A DNA stretch of 64,000 nt from Corynebacterium uterequi (lineage in GTDB: Bacteria > Actinomycetota > Actinomycetes > Mycobacteriales > Mycobacteriaceae), in contig NZ_CP011546.1 of NCBI RefSeq assembly GCF_001021065.1, forward strand, positions 1,736,001 through 1,800,000, given 5' to 3'. The translations under genes and the position numbers were made by a program. Under the pieces are notes generated by a model, which searched no databases, had not been told where the DNA came from, and saw nothing but the letters and a program-made list of their open reading frames with translations. This document shows, in pieces, positions 18,012 to 25,938 of this stretch. Position 1 is the stretch's first letter, and the number at the start of each line of letters is the position of its first letter.

Positions 18012-19090
18012 GCGACGATCCGCTCCGTGGTGGACGCGTCGAAGATATGAAGCGTGGTGCGGTCGACGCGGATATGGATGTGGTCGCCAGCCTGGACGTT
18101 CGCGACGGACGGGACGCGAACGACGAAGTCCCCCAACCCCGCAAGGCCCTCAATAGAAAGATGAAGGAACTTATCGGAACCGAAGTTCTCGAGAAACTCC
18201 ACGTGTGCTGCCGTGTCGGCGTCTGCTTCGCCAACGAGCTCGAAGCTCTCCGGGCGCATCCCGACGATGACGTTGTCCGTGGTGGGCGCCTCCGTCAACG
18301 GCGGGCACGGCAAGACGATGTGCCCGATATGGATCTCGTTTCCGACGGCAGTGCCGGTGACCATGTTCATCGCCGGCGAGCCGATGAAGGACGCCACGAA
18401 CGTGTTGGCCGGGTGGTGATAGAGCTCCTCGGGGCTGCCGACCTGCTGCATGTTCCCGCCTTCCAACACCGCGATGCGATCGGCCATGGTCATAGCCTCG
18501 GTCTGGTCGTGAGTGACGTAGAGCATGGTGGTGCCCAACCGGCGCTGCAGCTGGCTGATTTCCGAGCGGGTGCTCACGCGCAGCTTCGCGTCCAGGTTGG
18601 ATAGTGGCTCATCCATGAGGAAGACGCGCGGATCGCGAACGATGGCCCGGCCCATGGCGACGCGTTGGCGCTGACCGCCGGATAGCGCCTTGGGCAGGCG
18701 GTCAAGGTAGGCGTCGAGGTCTAGGAGACGCGAGGCCTCGGCCACGCGTCGTTGCTGCTCTGCCTTGGGGACCTTCTGCATCTTCAGTGCGAAGGCCATG
18801 TTCTCGGCCACCGTCATGTGCGGGTACAGGGCGTAGGACTGAAAGACCATGGCCACGTCGCGCTTGGCGGGCTCAAGTTCGCTCGCTTTGTCATCGCCGA
18901 TGTAGATCTCGCCGCCGGTGAGGCGTTCGAGGCCGGCGACCATGCGCAGCGTGGTGGACTTTCCCGATCCGGAAGGACCAACGACGGCGATGAACTCTCC
19001 GTCGCGAACCTCCAAGTCCATCTCGTTAATGGTCGGGCGCGGGTTACCCGGGTAATGCAGTGATGCCTTGTCGAAGATGATTCGTGCCAT
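18008..19090 (-). CDS. ABC importer ATPase (UgpC/MalK-like)
   Basis: A 360-residue ATPase. It shows Walker A GPSGSGKST near 38-46, Q-loop MVFQSYALYPHMTV, signature LSGGQRQRVAMGRA, Walker B VFLMDEPLSNLD and the H-loop histidine in YVTHDQTEAMTM. A C-terminal TOBE/MalK regulatory domain follows from about 240. All catalytic motifs are present. It follows the HAD gene by 29 bp. Being the only intact MalK-type ATPase in the window, it might also energise the ATPase-less importer encoded at 33.8-37 kb, but that is speculation. Confidence 0.93.
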   Translation of the reverse strand: MARIIFDKASLHYPGNPRPTINEMDLEVRDGEFIAVVGPSGSGKSTTLRMVAGLERLTGGEIYIGDDKASELEPAKRDVAMVFQSYALYPHMTVAENMAFALKMQKVPKAEQQRRVAEASRLLDLDAYLDRLPKALSGGQRQRVAMGRAIVRDPRVFLMDEPLSNLDAKLRVSTRSEISQLQRRLGTTMLYVTHDQTEAMTMADRIAVLEGGNMQQVGSPEELYHHPANTFVASFIGSPAMNMVTGTAVGNEIHIGHIVLPCPPLTEAPTTDNVIVGMRPESFELVGEADADTAAHVEFLENFGSDKFLHLSIEGLAGLGDFVVRVPSVANVQAGDHIHIRVDRTTLHIFDASTTERIVA

Positions 19091-19119
19091 GAGTTTCTGC
19101 TTTCGTCGTGCCGGACGCG

Positions 19120-19776
19120 TTAGCGTCCGGTCGTGTTCTCCAGGGGCATGCCCGCCTCAATGAGGACGCGACGGGCGTCGTCGGCACCGGTCCATAGGTG
19201 CGCGGACCATCCGTGGGCATGGGCGGCGTCGACATTGACCTGCCGGTCGTCGAAGAAGTGCACGCGCCGACGTTGCTCCTCGTTCACCTTCAGGTCGGCG
19301 TCGACGATCGAATAGATGACGTCGGCGGGCTTCATGACTCCCACCTCGGAGGAGAAAACGGCGGTGGCCATGGGCTGACACCAGTCGCGCTGGCGCGCTG
19401 CCTGAGCCATCCGCCGAGGGGCGTTGCTGAGGATAGCCAGGCGGATACCAGCCGCCGCGAGATCGTCGAGCAGCGCCCGGGGTTCTGCGGTGATCGTGGT
19501 GTTAGCGTCGGCGTCCTGCGCCGCCGTGGCCGCGACGAGCTCCCGAATGCGGTCACCGGGACTGGTGTCGATGCCGGCGGCGGCGAAGACCGGCAGCCAG
19601 AACCGCTCGTCGAGGCAGCCCAGGTCGTAGCGGTTGCGGCCGGCCCAATAGGCCTGTGCGAAAGGTTCCCGGTTCAGGGAACCGGTTCGTTGTTCAACAA
19701 AGTCCTCAAGACGACGCATCCTGGTTCCCTCCGGAACCAAGACCCCGCCAATGTCAAAGACCACGGTGTGCGTCAT
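19120..19776 (-). CDS. HAD superfamily hydrolase (probable phosphatase), first gene of the ugp-like operon
   Basis: A 218-residue HAD-like protein. Motif I is VVFDIGGVLVPEG, with the nucleophile Asp and Gly two residues on, as in the YihX-type subgroup. The later blocks are ILSNAP (motif II) and HFFDDRQVNVDAAHAHGW (motif IV). Such enzymes remove phosphate from sugar or polyol phosphates. The ATG at 19776 has a strong GGAAGGAGG site 5 bp upstream and is preceded by the LacI-type palindrome. As first gene of the operon, it probably dephosphorylates the product of the 2H enzyme (inference). Confidence 0.88.
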   Translation of the reverse strand: MTHTVVFDIGGVLVPEGTRMRRLEDFVEQRTGSLNREPFAQAYWAGRNRYDLGCLDERFWLPVFAAAGIDTSPGDRIRELVAATAAQDADANTTITAEPRALLDDLAAAGIRLAILSNAPRRMAQAARQRDWCQPMATAVFSSEVGVMKPADVIYSIVDADLKVNEEQRRRVHFFDDRQVNVDAAHAHGWSAHLWTGADDARRVLIEAGMPLENTTGR

Positions 19777-19798
19777 TGAATCCTCCTTCCATCTTGTT

Positions 19799-19812
19799 TG
19801 GGAACGTTCCCA
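19799..19812. promoter_or_regulatory. LacI-type operator before the HAD/ugp-like operon
   Basis: TGGGAACGTTCCCA is a perfect 14-bp palindrome with the central CG typical of LacI/GalR operators. It sits 22 bp upstream of the HAD start codon, overlapping the expected leader of the operon. The LacI gene at the far 3' end of the same operon is the likely ligand-responsive partner. Confidence 0.85.
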
Positions 19813-19970
19813 TCCAACGCTTTCACTGAAACAGAGATCCCTTACTTGGAGGTAACCTGTCAGTAAATTCCCACCCAACTCCCCGGAAAGGTTTCCCCAA
19901 CTACCCCCGCCCAGATGCGTGCGAGCCGAAATCCCTTCCCGGAGTCACGACAATCCCTAAGATAAGTGAT

Positions 19971-20939
19971 ATGTCCGCAACACCGGTTGAAATCATCACC
20001 GCACGCGAGGTGCCGCTCGGCGGTCCCCGTGCAATGACCGTCTACCGAACCCTGCCGCAACGTCAACGCTCCATGATCGGCGCCTGGTGCTTCGTCGATC
20101 ACTACGGACCCGACGACGTCTCCACGACCGGCGGCATGGACGTCGCACCGCATCCGCACACCGGCCTACAAACGGTCAGCTGGCTCTTCGACGGTGCAAT
20201 AACGCACCACGACTCTGGCGACAACCATGCCGTCGTCCTACCCGGCGAGGTCAACCTCATGACTGCCGGAGCCGGAATCTGCCACTCGGAAGTATCCACC
20301 CAGGCCACCACCTCCCTGCACGGAGTGCAGCTATGGACCGCCTTGCCGGATCACGCACGCCACGGTCAGCGACGTTTCGATCACTTCCGCCCCACCCCGC
20401 ACCTCTTCGACGGTGGCCAGGCCCTCGTGTTCATCGGCGAACTCCTGGGGGAACGCTCCCCGATCCCCACCTTCACCCCGTTGGTAGGCGCTGAGATCCG
20501 CCTCGACGCCGGGGCCGCCCTCACCATCGATGTCGATCCCACCTTCGAGCATGGGGTCCTCGTCGATACTGGTTCGATCGAGCTCTGCGGAACCGTCGTC
20601 GCGCCGCGCGAACTCGGCTACACCGGAATTGGCGAAACGCACCTACAACTGCGTAACACCGGCGATCATCCCGCCCTCCTGCTTCTCATCGGCGGTGAGC
20701 CCTTCGGCGAGGAGATCGTCATGTGGTGGAACTTCCTGGGACGAAGCCACGAGGAAATCGCTCAGTTCCGCGAGGATTGGCAGCAGCACTCCGATCGCTT
20801 CGGTGTCACCCACGGATACATCGGGCACGACCCGGAGGGCTTGCCCCGCCTCCCTGCGCCGCGCTTTCCCATCACGCGCATCAAAGCTCGGAAGAATCCC
20901 GCGCCGCACGCTCGTCCGGAGGTTCGCATCGAATCCTAG
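19971..20939 (+). CDS. Pirin family protein
   Basis: A 322-residue double cupin. The N-terminal cupin carries the pirin metal motif: GAWCFVDHYGP near 33-43, then HPHTGLQTVSWLF near 60-72 and the GAGICHSE segment. These supply the His/Glu ligands for Fe(II). The C-terminal half has the pirin_C domain ending in the GGEPFGEEIVMWWNFLG signature. Bacterial pirins include quercetinase-like and regulatory members; the function here is not known. The gene is monocistronic and transcribed divergently from the HAD operon. Confidence 0.93.
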   Translation: MSATPVEIITAREVPLGGPRAMTVYRTLPQRQRSMIGAWCFVDHYGPDDVSTTGGMDVAPHPHTGLQTVSWLFDGAITHHDSGDNHAVVLPGEVNLMTAGAGICHSEVSTQATTSLHGVQLWTALPDHARHGQRRFDHFRPTPHLFDGGQALVFIGELLGERSPIPTFTPLVGAEIRLDAGAALTIDVDPTFEHGVLVDTGSIELCGTVVAPRELGYTGIGETHLQLRNTGDHPALLLLIGGEPFGEEIVMWWNFLGRSHEEIAQFREDWQQHSDRFGVTHGYIGHDPEGLPRLPAPRFPITRIKARKNPAPHARPEVRIES

Positions 20940-21100
20940 GTCCGTCACCGCCGGGAAGGCGCGAATTCACCGACCCTTAACCCACAGGTTTTCTTGACGT
21001 AGCCACAATCTTGCCTTCGCCATCTAAGGTGCCGGGTGACCTCAGCCGCGTGCGTGCCGCCGCGACGGTGGCGCGCCCCACATGGAAAGTAGCACCGTCG

Positions 21101-22591
21101 ATGACGTCGAGCACTCCCTCGCGAAAGAAACTCCTCACCGCCGTCCTGGCCCTCGGCTTGATCGGCAGCACCTGCCCGCCGGCCTTCGCGATGGGTGGCG
21201 CCCCGGCCCCAGGTCCGGCACCTGCCGCCAACATTCCTGTCATGCCCGACGCCCCCGCTACTCCAGAAGCGGCCACCACCATCACCGTCGGCATCGGCGC
21301 CAGCGAGTCCCAAGCCAACTTCAACTGGACGACGCAGGACACCAACCCCTCCTACCTGCAGATCGCCCCGACTACGCAGGGCCTCGACAGCGACGCCACC
21401 TTCACGGTCCCCAGCCGCAGCGCCTACGTCCTCGTCGTCCCCGCCGGGAACTACGCGCACACCGCCGAAGTCGGCGGGCTGGCAGAGAACACCGACTACG
21501 TCTACCGAGTAGGCAGCGACGCCTCCGGCTGGTCCACGCCGGAAACCTTCACCACCGGCACCTATGGCGACGAATGGAACTTCATCGCCTTCGGCGATCC
21601 CCAGATCGGCGCCTCGGGCGATGCACGGGCCGACGGCGCCGGTTGGCGGCAGACGCTGGACACCGCGCTGGCCCAGGCTCCGGACGCGTCCTTCATCCTC
21701 TCCCTTGGAGATCAGGTGAACTACCCGGACTTCTACGTGGAGTTTGAAGAGTTCTTCTCCCCTGAGCAGCTCGATAACCACCGGCTGGCTGTCCTTAATG
21801 GCAATCACGAGGTCCTGGGGCTGTCTGGCGCACACGCCCGGATGTTCAACGAGCCCAATACGGCCGCGGATAGTCTGACGGATTCGCATCACTACTTCTT
21901 CGAGTACAACAACGCACTCTTCGTAGTGCTCGACACGAACTTTGACTCCGACGCGGACATCGCGACCCAGAAAGCGTTCCTCCGCAACACCATCGCCGAG
22001 TACGGTCAGGACAAGGACTGGCGGATCGTCAGCTACCACCACTCCACGTTCTCTCAGGCGTACCACCAGACCGACAACGTCGTACAGCGTTACCGCGAGG
22101 AGATGACCGAAGAGCTCAGCGCCAACGGCGTCGACCTGGTCCTCAGCGGGCACGACCACATTCACACCCGGTCTCATCTCATGGAGGGCTCCACACCCAT
22201 CGAGCCGGACACGGAAACCCGGCCGGGAGATGTCCTCTACCCGAAGCCTGGACAAGTCCTTTATTACACCGCCAATTCCGCCAGTGGCTCGAAGTTCTAC
22301 CCCATGGCAGTGGCCGAGGGCTCGGACTACGTTGAACACGAGGACATCACCACCATGGAACAGTCCGACGCCTCCGGCCTGACCGCCGAGTCCACCGCGT
22401 ACTGGGTCCAGGATGAGACCCCGGACTACACCACCATCGACGTCACCGAAGACGAGCTGACGATTGTCACCCGCAATACGCAGGACAATTCCCTCGTCGA
22501 CCACGTCACGCTTCGCAAGGCAGACCCCGCTTCCTACCCGGACAGCGAGGCAGCCGAGTCCGGTGAAGTGACCAAGGACTCCGAAAGCTAG
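21101..22591 (+). CDS. Secreted purple-acid-phosphatase-like metallophosphoesterase
   Basis: A 496-residue exported enzyme. A signal peptide (RKKLLTAVLALGL) with AFA cleavage near residue 30 precedes a fibronectin-like purple acid phosphatase N-terminal domain at about 60-155. The calcineurin-like core then has FGDPQIG, LGDQVNY, NGNHEVLG, YHHSTFS and GHDHIHTR. The metal-binding set is complete, with Gln replacing the usual His of the first motif. The C-terminal tail is Asp/Glu/Ser-rich. It likely releases phosphate from organic phosphoesters outside the cell. The ATG at 21101 begins the signal peptide; the frame upstream does not fit. It ends convergently with a membrane-protein gene (4-bp overlap). 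Confidence 0.9.
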   Translation: MTSSTPSRKKLLTAVLALGLIGSTCPPAFAMGGAPAPGPAPAANIPVMPDAPATPEAATTITVGIGASESQANFNWTTQDTNPSYLQIAPTTQGLDSDATFTVPSRSAYVLVVPAGNYAHTAEVGGLAENTDYVYRVGSDASGWSTPETFTTGTYGDEWNFIAFGDPQIGASGDARADGAGWRQTLDTALAQAPDASFILSLGDQVNYPDFYVEFEEFFSPEQLDNHRLAVLNGNHEVLGLSGAHARMFNEPNTAADSLTDSHHYFFEYNNALFVVLDTNFDSDADIATQKAFLRNTIAEYGQDKDWRIVSYHHSTFSQAYHQTDNVVQRYREEMTEELSANGVDLVLSGHDHIHTRSHLMEGSTPIEPDTETRPGDVLYPKPGQVLYYTANSASGSKFYPMAVAEGSDYVEHEDITTMEQSDASGLTAESTAYWVQDETPDYTTIDVTEDELTIVTRNTQDNSLVDHVTLRKADPASYPDSEAAESGEVTKDSES

Positions 22592-22893
22592 AGGGCGTCG
22601 AGGATCCGCCGGGCGTCCTCCGCGCTGGCGTAGCGGTGCCACATCTGGATCTGGCGCAGCGCAAGGCCGTAGTCGCCCTCCGCCTTCATCCGGCGGAGGG
22701 TATCTTGTTGTTGCTCAGTGATGGTCACCTCAGCGGTGCGCACGGTGCGTGCCTTCAACCAGGCCGCCCCGAGGAAGCACAGTGCCGCCCCGACCAGTGC
22801 CATCACGGAGATGGCCGACGGGGCGCCGAGGAAGGTGGCACCGATAGCGACGACGCTCAGCGCCAGCGAGGCAGCCCAGGCCAGCCACCGCAC
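22588..22893 (-). CDS. Small two-TM membrane protein with helical cytosolic tail
   Basis: A 101-residue protein of unrecognised family. Two hydrophobic segments (about 3-23 and 28-46) are followed by a charged helical tail with repeated Gln (ITEQQQDTLRRMKAEGDYGLAL). The GTG at 22893 begins 2 bp after the stop of the DUF4233 gene, so coupling is likely; longer starts would overlap that gene. It is the last gene of the valS-folC strand group. Function is unknown. Confidence 0.7.
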   Translation of the reverse strand: MRWLAWAASLALSVVAIGATFLGAPSAISVMALVGAALCFLGAAWLKARTVRTAEVTITEQQQDTLRRMKAEGDYGLALRQIQMWHRYASAEDARRILDAL

Positions 22894-22895
22894 GG

Positions 22896-23330
22896 CTACT
22901 CGACCCCGAGGTGCTGGGTGGTGAGCAGCCCTCGGCTCATCCGCTGCAAAAGGTTGCGCCGCAGCACCAGGACGTACCACCAGACAATGGCGAAGACAAC
23001 CATGGTGGCGCTGAGGGACCAGTGCACGAACAGGCCGCCGACGATGCCCACTACCTGCACTCCCAGCGCTGCGGGCAGGGCCCACGGGAACCGCTGGACG
23101 AAGGCCAGCAGAATGTGTACGGCACCGAGGGCGGTGATAAACCCCCAGTTGAACGGCGTCCAATAGGCGCCGCCGTTGACCTTAAGCACCACGGTGAGGG
23201 CCAAAAAGATCGTGATGGCCTCCAGGATGAGCACGCCAGCCATCACTCCCCGGAGCCCCTTCATCGGGTCCTTGACCGGTGCCCGCCCGGGCCCGAGCGG
23301 GCCCACCTCGGCTGGTGTCTGCTGGGTCAT
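22896..23330 (-). CDS. DUF4233 family membrane protein
   Basis: A 144-residue protein with four hydrophobic segments and a short soluble N terminus. The family is recognised from KGLRGVMAGVLILEAITIFLAL and the downstream-of-folC position typical of actinobacterial DUF4233 proteins. SD-like AGGAG lies ahead of the ATG. The function of the family is not established. Here an ATP-grasp gene has come between folC and this gene, with a 95-bp gap that may contain its own promoter. Confidence 0.8.
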   Translation of the reverse strand: MTQQTPAEVGPLGPGRAPVKDPMKGLRGVMAGVLILEAITIFLALTVVLKVNGGAYWTPFNWGFITALGAVHILLAFVQRFPWALPAALGVQVVGIVGGLFVHWSLSATMVVFAIVWWYVLVLRRNLLQRMSRGLLTTQHLGVE

Positions 23331-23425
23331 CGCCTACTCCTCCTGGTTATTATTCCGCCCGCTCGCCCGGCCGCGGGCAGACTAACTGCCTCATCTTAAG
23401 CCACACCCGGCGCCGCTACACCCCG

Positions 23426-24313
23426 TCACCACCCCATGATGGAAACCACCTGCGCCACGATCTCCGCGGCGACGTTGCATCCCGTGGCCTCCTCCAGGCC
23501 TACGAACTGGGCGTTGGAGTTAACCTCCAGGACCACTGCCCGATCACCGTCGATGAGCAGGTCAATCCCGGCAACGTCGAGGCCTAGGCCCCGGGCGGCG
23601 GCGACGGCGAGGCGTGCCTGCTCGGCGGTGGGGGTGAATGCTTCAGCCCGGCCGCCGGCCGACACATTAGCCGCCAGCTGGCCGACGGGAGCATGACGCT
23701 GCATCGCGGCCACCACCCGCCTGCCAACCACGAACAGTCGGTAATCATCGGAGCCACCCGGGTGCCAGGCCTGGATTAATACGTCTCGATCCTCGGCGGC
23801 GACGAGGGCAGCCAGCAGCTCATCGCGGCTATCAACGCGGAGGATCCCCTTGCCCCACGAGCTCCGCGTGGGCTTGACCACCAGCGGGTATCCGAGCTCC
23901 TCGGCGGCAGCCAGTGTGTGCGAGGCACCCCACTCACTCGCGTCGAGCGGACGGAAGCGCAGCGGCACGATGACGCTTCTCGGCTGCGCAATCCCTAGCG
24001 CCCGCAATGCCAGGTAGGTGGCAGCCTTGTCATCGCAGACTCGAATCGCATCGACGGGATTGAGCACGCGCACACCCCGGGATTCCAGCAGAGAGAGCAC
24101 GAGGACGTCCTTGTCGTAAGCCAGCGCGACGTCGGGCAGCTCGTCCTGAGCCAGGCTGTCGAGGTGGGCCGCCACCCAGTCACTGCTCGTCACCGACGCC
24201 GCGATGCCCACGGTCGCGGCCTCCTCAATGAGGCGGTGGAATTGCACGTCGAACGTGGACCACTCCAACCACGCGTTGCGCACGATCCACACTCGGCGCG
24301 AAGCTGCGACCAT
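23426..24313 (-). CDS. RimK-like ATP-grasp ligase
   Basis: A 295-residue ATP-grasp enzyme. ATP-binding segments are YPLVVKPTRSSWGKGILRV near 138-156 and DVLIQAWHPGGSDDYRLFVVG. The metal site is in VVLEVNSNAQFVGLEEATG near the C terminus. This order is that of RimK/CofF/LysX-type ligases that add an amino acid to a carboxylate. The ATG at 24313 comes 2 bp after the folC stop, so the two are probably translated together. The substrate is unknown; folate or another glutamyl compound is suggested only by position. Confidence 0.82.
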   Translation of the reverse strand: MVAASRRVWIVRNAWLEWSTFDVQFHRLIEEAATVGIAASVTSSDWVAAHLDSLAQDELPDVALAYDKDVLVLSLLESRGVRVLNPVDAIRVCDDKAATYLALRALGIAQPRSVIVPLRFRPLDASEWGASHTLAAAEELGYPLVVKPTRSSWGKGILRVDSRDELLAALVAAEDRDVLIQAWHPGGSDDYRLFVVGRRVVAAMQRHAPVGQLAANVSAGGRAEAFTPTAEQARLAVAAARGLGLDVAGIDLLIDGDRAVVLEVNSNAQFVGLEEATGCNVAAEIVAQVVSIMGW

Positions 24314-24315
24314 CG

Positions 24316-25938
24316 CTAGCGCACCAGCAGCGCTCTCGCCTGGCCGGCGGTGACCACCGAGCCGGTGATGATGATGCCGGCACCGGATTGAATCTCCGCG
24401 TCCTCGGCCAGCTCCACCGCGAGAGCGTAGGCGCTGGGCAGGGAATCGACGACGTGCACTCGCTCCTCGCCGAAGATCTCCCGGGCCTGGTCGGCGAGGT
24501 CGTAGGCATCCAGTGCCCGTGGACTCACCGGCTGAGTGCACACGACCTCCGCCAGGTGAGGTTCCAGCTCGGTGAGGATGCCGGCGGCGTCCTTGTCTGC
24601 CAGCACCCCCACCACGCCGACGAGGCGGGAAAACTCGAAATCCCGGTCAAGCGCGGCCGCCAGCGCCGACGCCCCGTGGCGATTGTGCGCGGCGTCGACG
24701 AAAGTGGACGGCGTGGTGCGTACGCGTTCCAGGCGACCCGGCGTCGTCACCGCCGCGAAGCCTTCCCGAACCCGAGCAATGTCCAGCGGCCGGCCCGAGC
24801 CGGCGCCGAAAAAGGCTTCCACGGCGGCCAGCGCCACCGCCGCGTTGTGCGCCTGGTGTTCGCCGGCCAGCGGCAAGAAGAGGTCCTCGTACACTCCGCC
24901 CAGGCCTTGCAACGTGAGCATCTGCCCGCCGACGGCCACCGTCGAACTCAGCACCGCAAACTCGCTGTCCATCCGCGCCACAGCGGCGTCCACCTCGATG
25001 GCGCGTTCGGCGAGCACTCGCAGCGCCTCGGGTTCCTGCCGGCCGATGATGGCCACGTTATCGGGCGGGGTGAGCAGGTCGGACGCATCCCAGCGGGAGG
25101 TGATGATGCCGGCCTTGTGGGAAGCGATCTCGGTCAGGGTTTCGCCTAGAAAGCCCTGGTGGTCCAGGCCGATGGGCGTGATGACCGCGACGTCGCCGTC
25201 GACGACGTTCGTCGCATCCCAGGTTCCACCCATCCCGGTTTCCACCACCGCCACGTCGACGGGGGCATCCGCGAAGGCCGACAAGGCCACACCCACCAGG
25301 ACCTCGTAGCGAGACATCGGCGCCTGCCCGCGCGCAGCGAAGGCGTGGTCCACCATGTCCACTAGCGGGGCGATCTCGTCGTGCTGCGCAGCGAATTCGC
25401 CGGGGTGAATCTCGGCGCCGTCGATGGCGATGCACTCGGTGATTCGCTGCAAATGCGGCGAGGTGAATAACCCGGTGCGCCGGTGGAAGGCTTGCAGCAG
25501 GGAGTCAATCATCCGCGCGGTGGACGTCTTGCCATTGGTGCCCGCAATGTGAATCGCCGGGTAGCTGTGCTGCGGGTCGCCAAGCAGGTCGACGAGCATG
25601 GCGATGCGGTCCAACGAGGGGTTGGGGTCCGTTTCCAAGGCACGTGCCGCCAGCTGGGCTTCGACGCGGGCCAGCTCACGCTCATCCGCCTCGGTCACGT
25701 CACGGCTGAGGGTGTCCGGGTTCTCCACATGGGACTCGCCGAGGTTGAGGGTCAACCCCTCCTGCCCGACGACGACGCGGCCGAACTCCGTATCCGCGTC
25801 GGCGAAAAGCTCCACTTCGGCGTCGTCCGACTCCTCGCGGGCTACGGCCTCGGCGGCTTCTTCTACGGCGTCGGTGGCGTTCTTCTCGGCGTCGACCAGC
25901 TCGCCGAGCCGCTTGAGCAGATCATCCGGCTCGGCCAC
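24316..25938 (-). CDS. folC: Dihydrofolate synthase / folylpolyglutamate synthase
   Basis: FolC adds glutamate to dihydropteroate and further glutamates to folates. The P-loop IAGTNGKTSTARMID and the following EVGMGGTWDATN-type block identify the Mur-ligase-like core. The protein has 540 residues, longer than many FolC enzymes. The first 75 or so residues are Asp/Glu-rich (AEEAAEAVAREESDDAEVELF region) and precede the conserved fold. The GTG at 25938 lies immediately after the valS stop, so valS and folC are co-transcribed. An ATP-grasp gene follows after 2 bp. Confidence 0.94.
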   Translation of the reverse strand: MAEPDDLLKRLGELVDAEKNATDAVEEAAEAVAREESDDAEVELFADADTEFGRVVVGQEGLTLNLGESHVENPDTLSRDVTEADERELARVEAQLAARALETDPNPSLDRIAMLVDLLGDPQHSYPAIHIAGTNGKTSTARMIDSLLQAFHRRTGLFTSPHLQRITECIAIDGAEIHPGEFAAQHDEIAPLVDMVDHAFAARGQAPMSRYEVLVGVALSAFADAPVDVAVVETGMGGTWDATNVVDGDVAVITPIGLDHQGFLGETLTEIASHKAGIITSRWDASDLLTPPDNVAIIGRQEPEALRVLAERAIEVDAAVARMDSEFAVLSSTVAVGGQMLTLQGLGGVYEDLFLPLAGEHQAHNAAVALAAVEAFFGAGSGRPLDIARVREGFAAVTTPGRLERVRTTPSTFVDAAHNRHGASALAAALDRDFEFSRLVGVVGVLADKDAAGILTELEPHLAEVVCTQPVSPRALDAYDLADQAREIFGEERVHVVDSLPSAYALAVELAEDAEIQSGAGIIITGSVVTAGQARALLVR

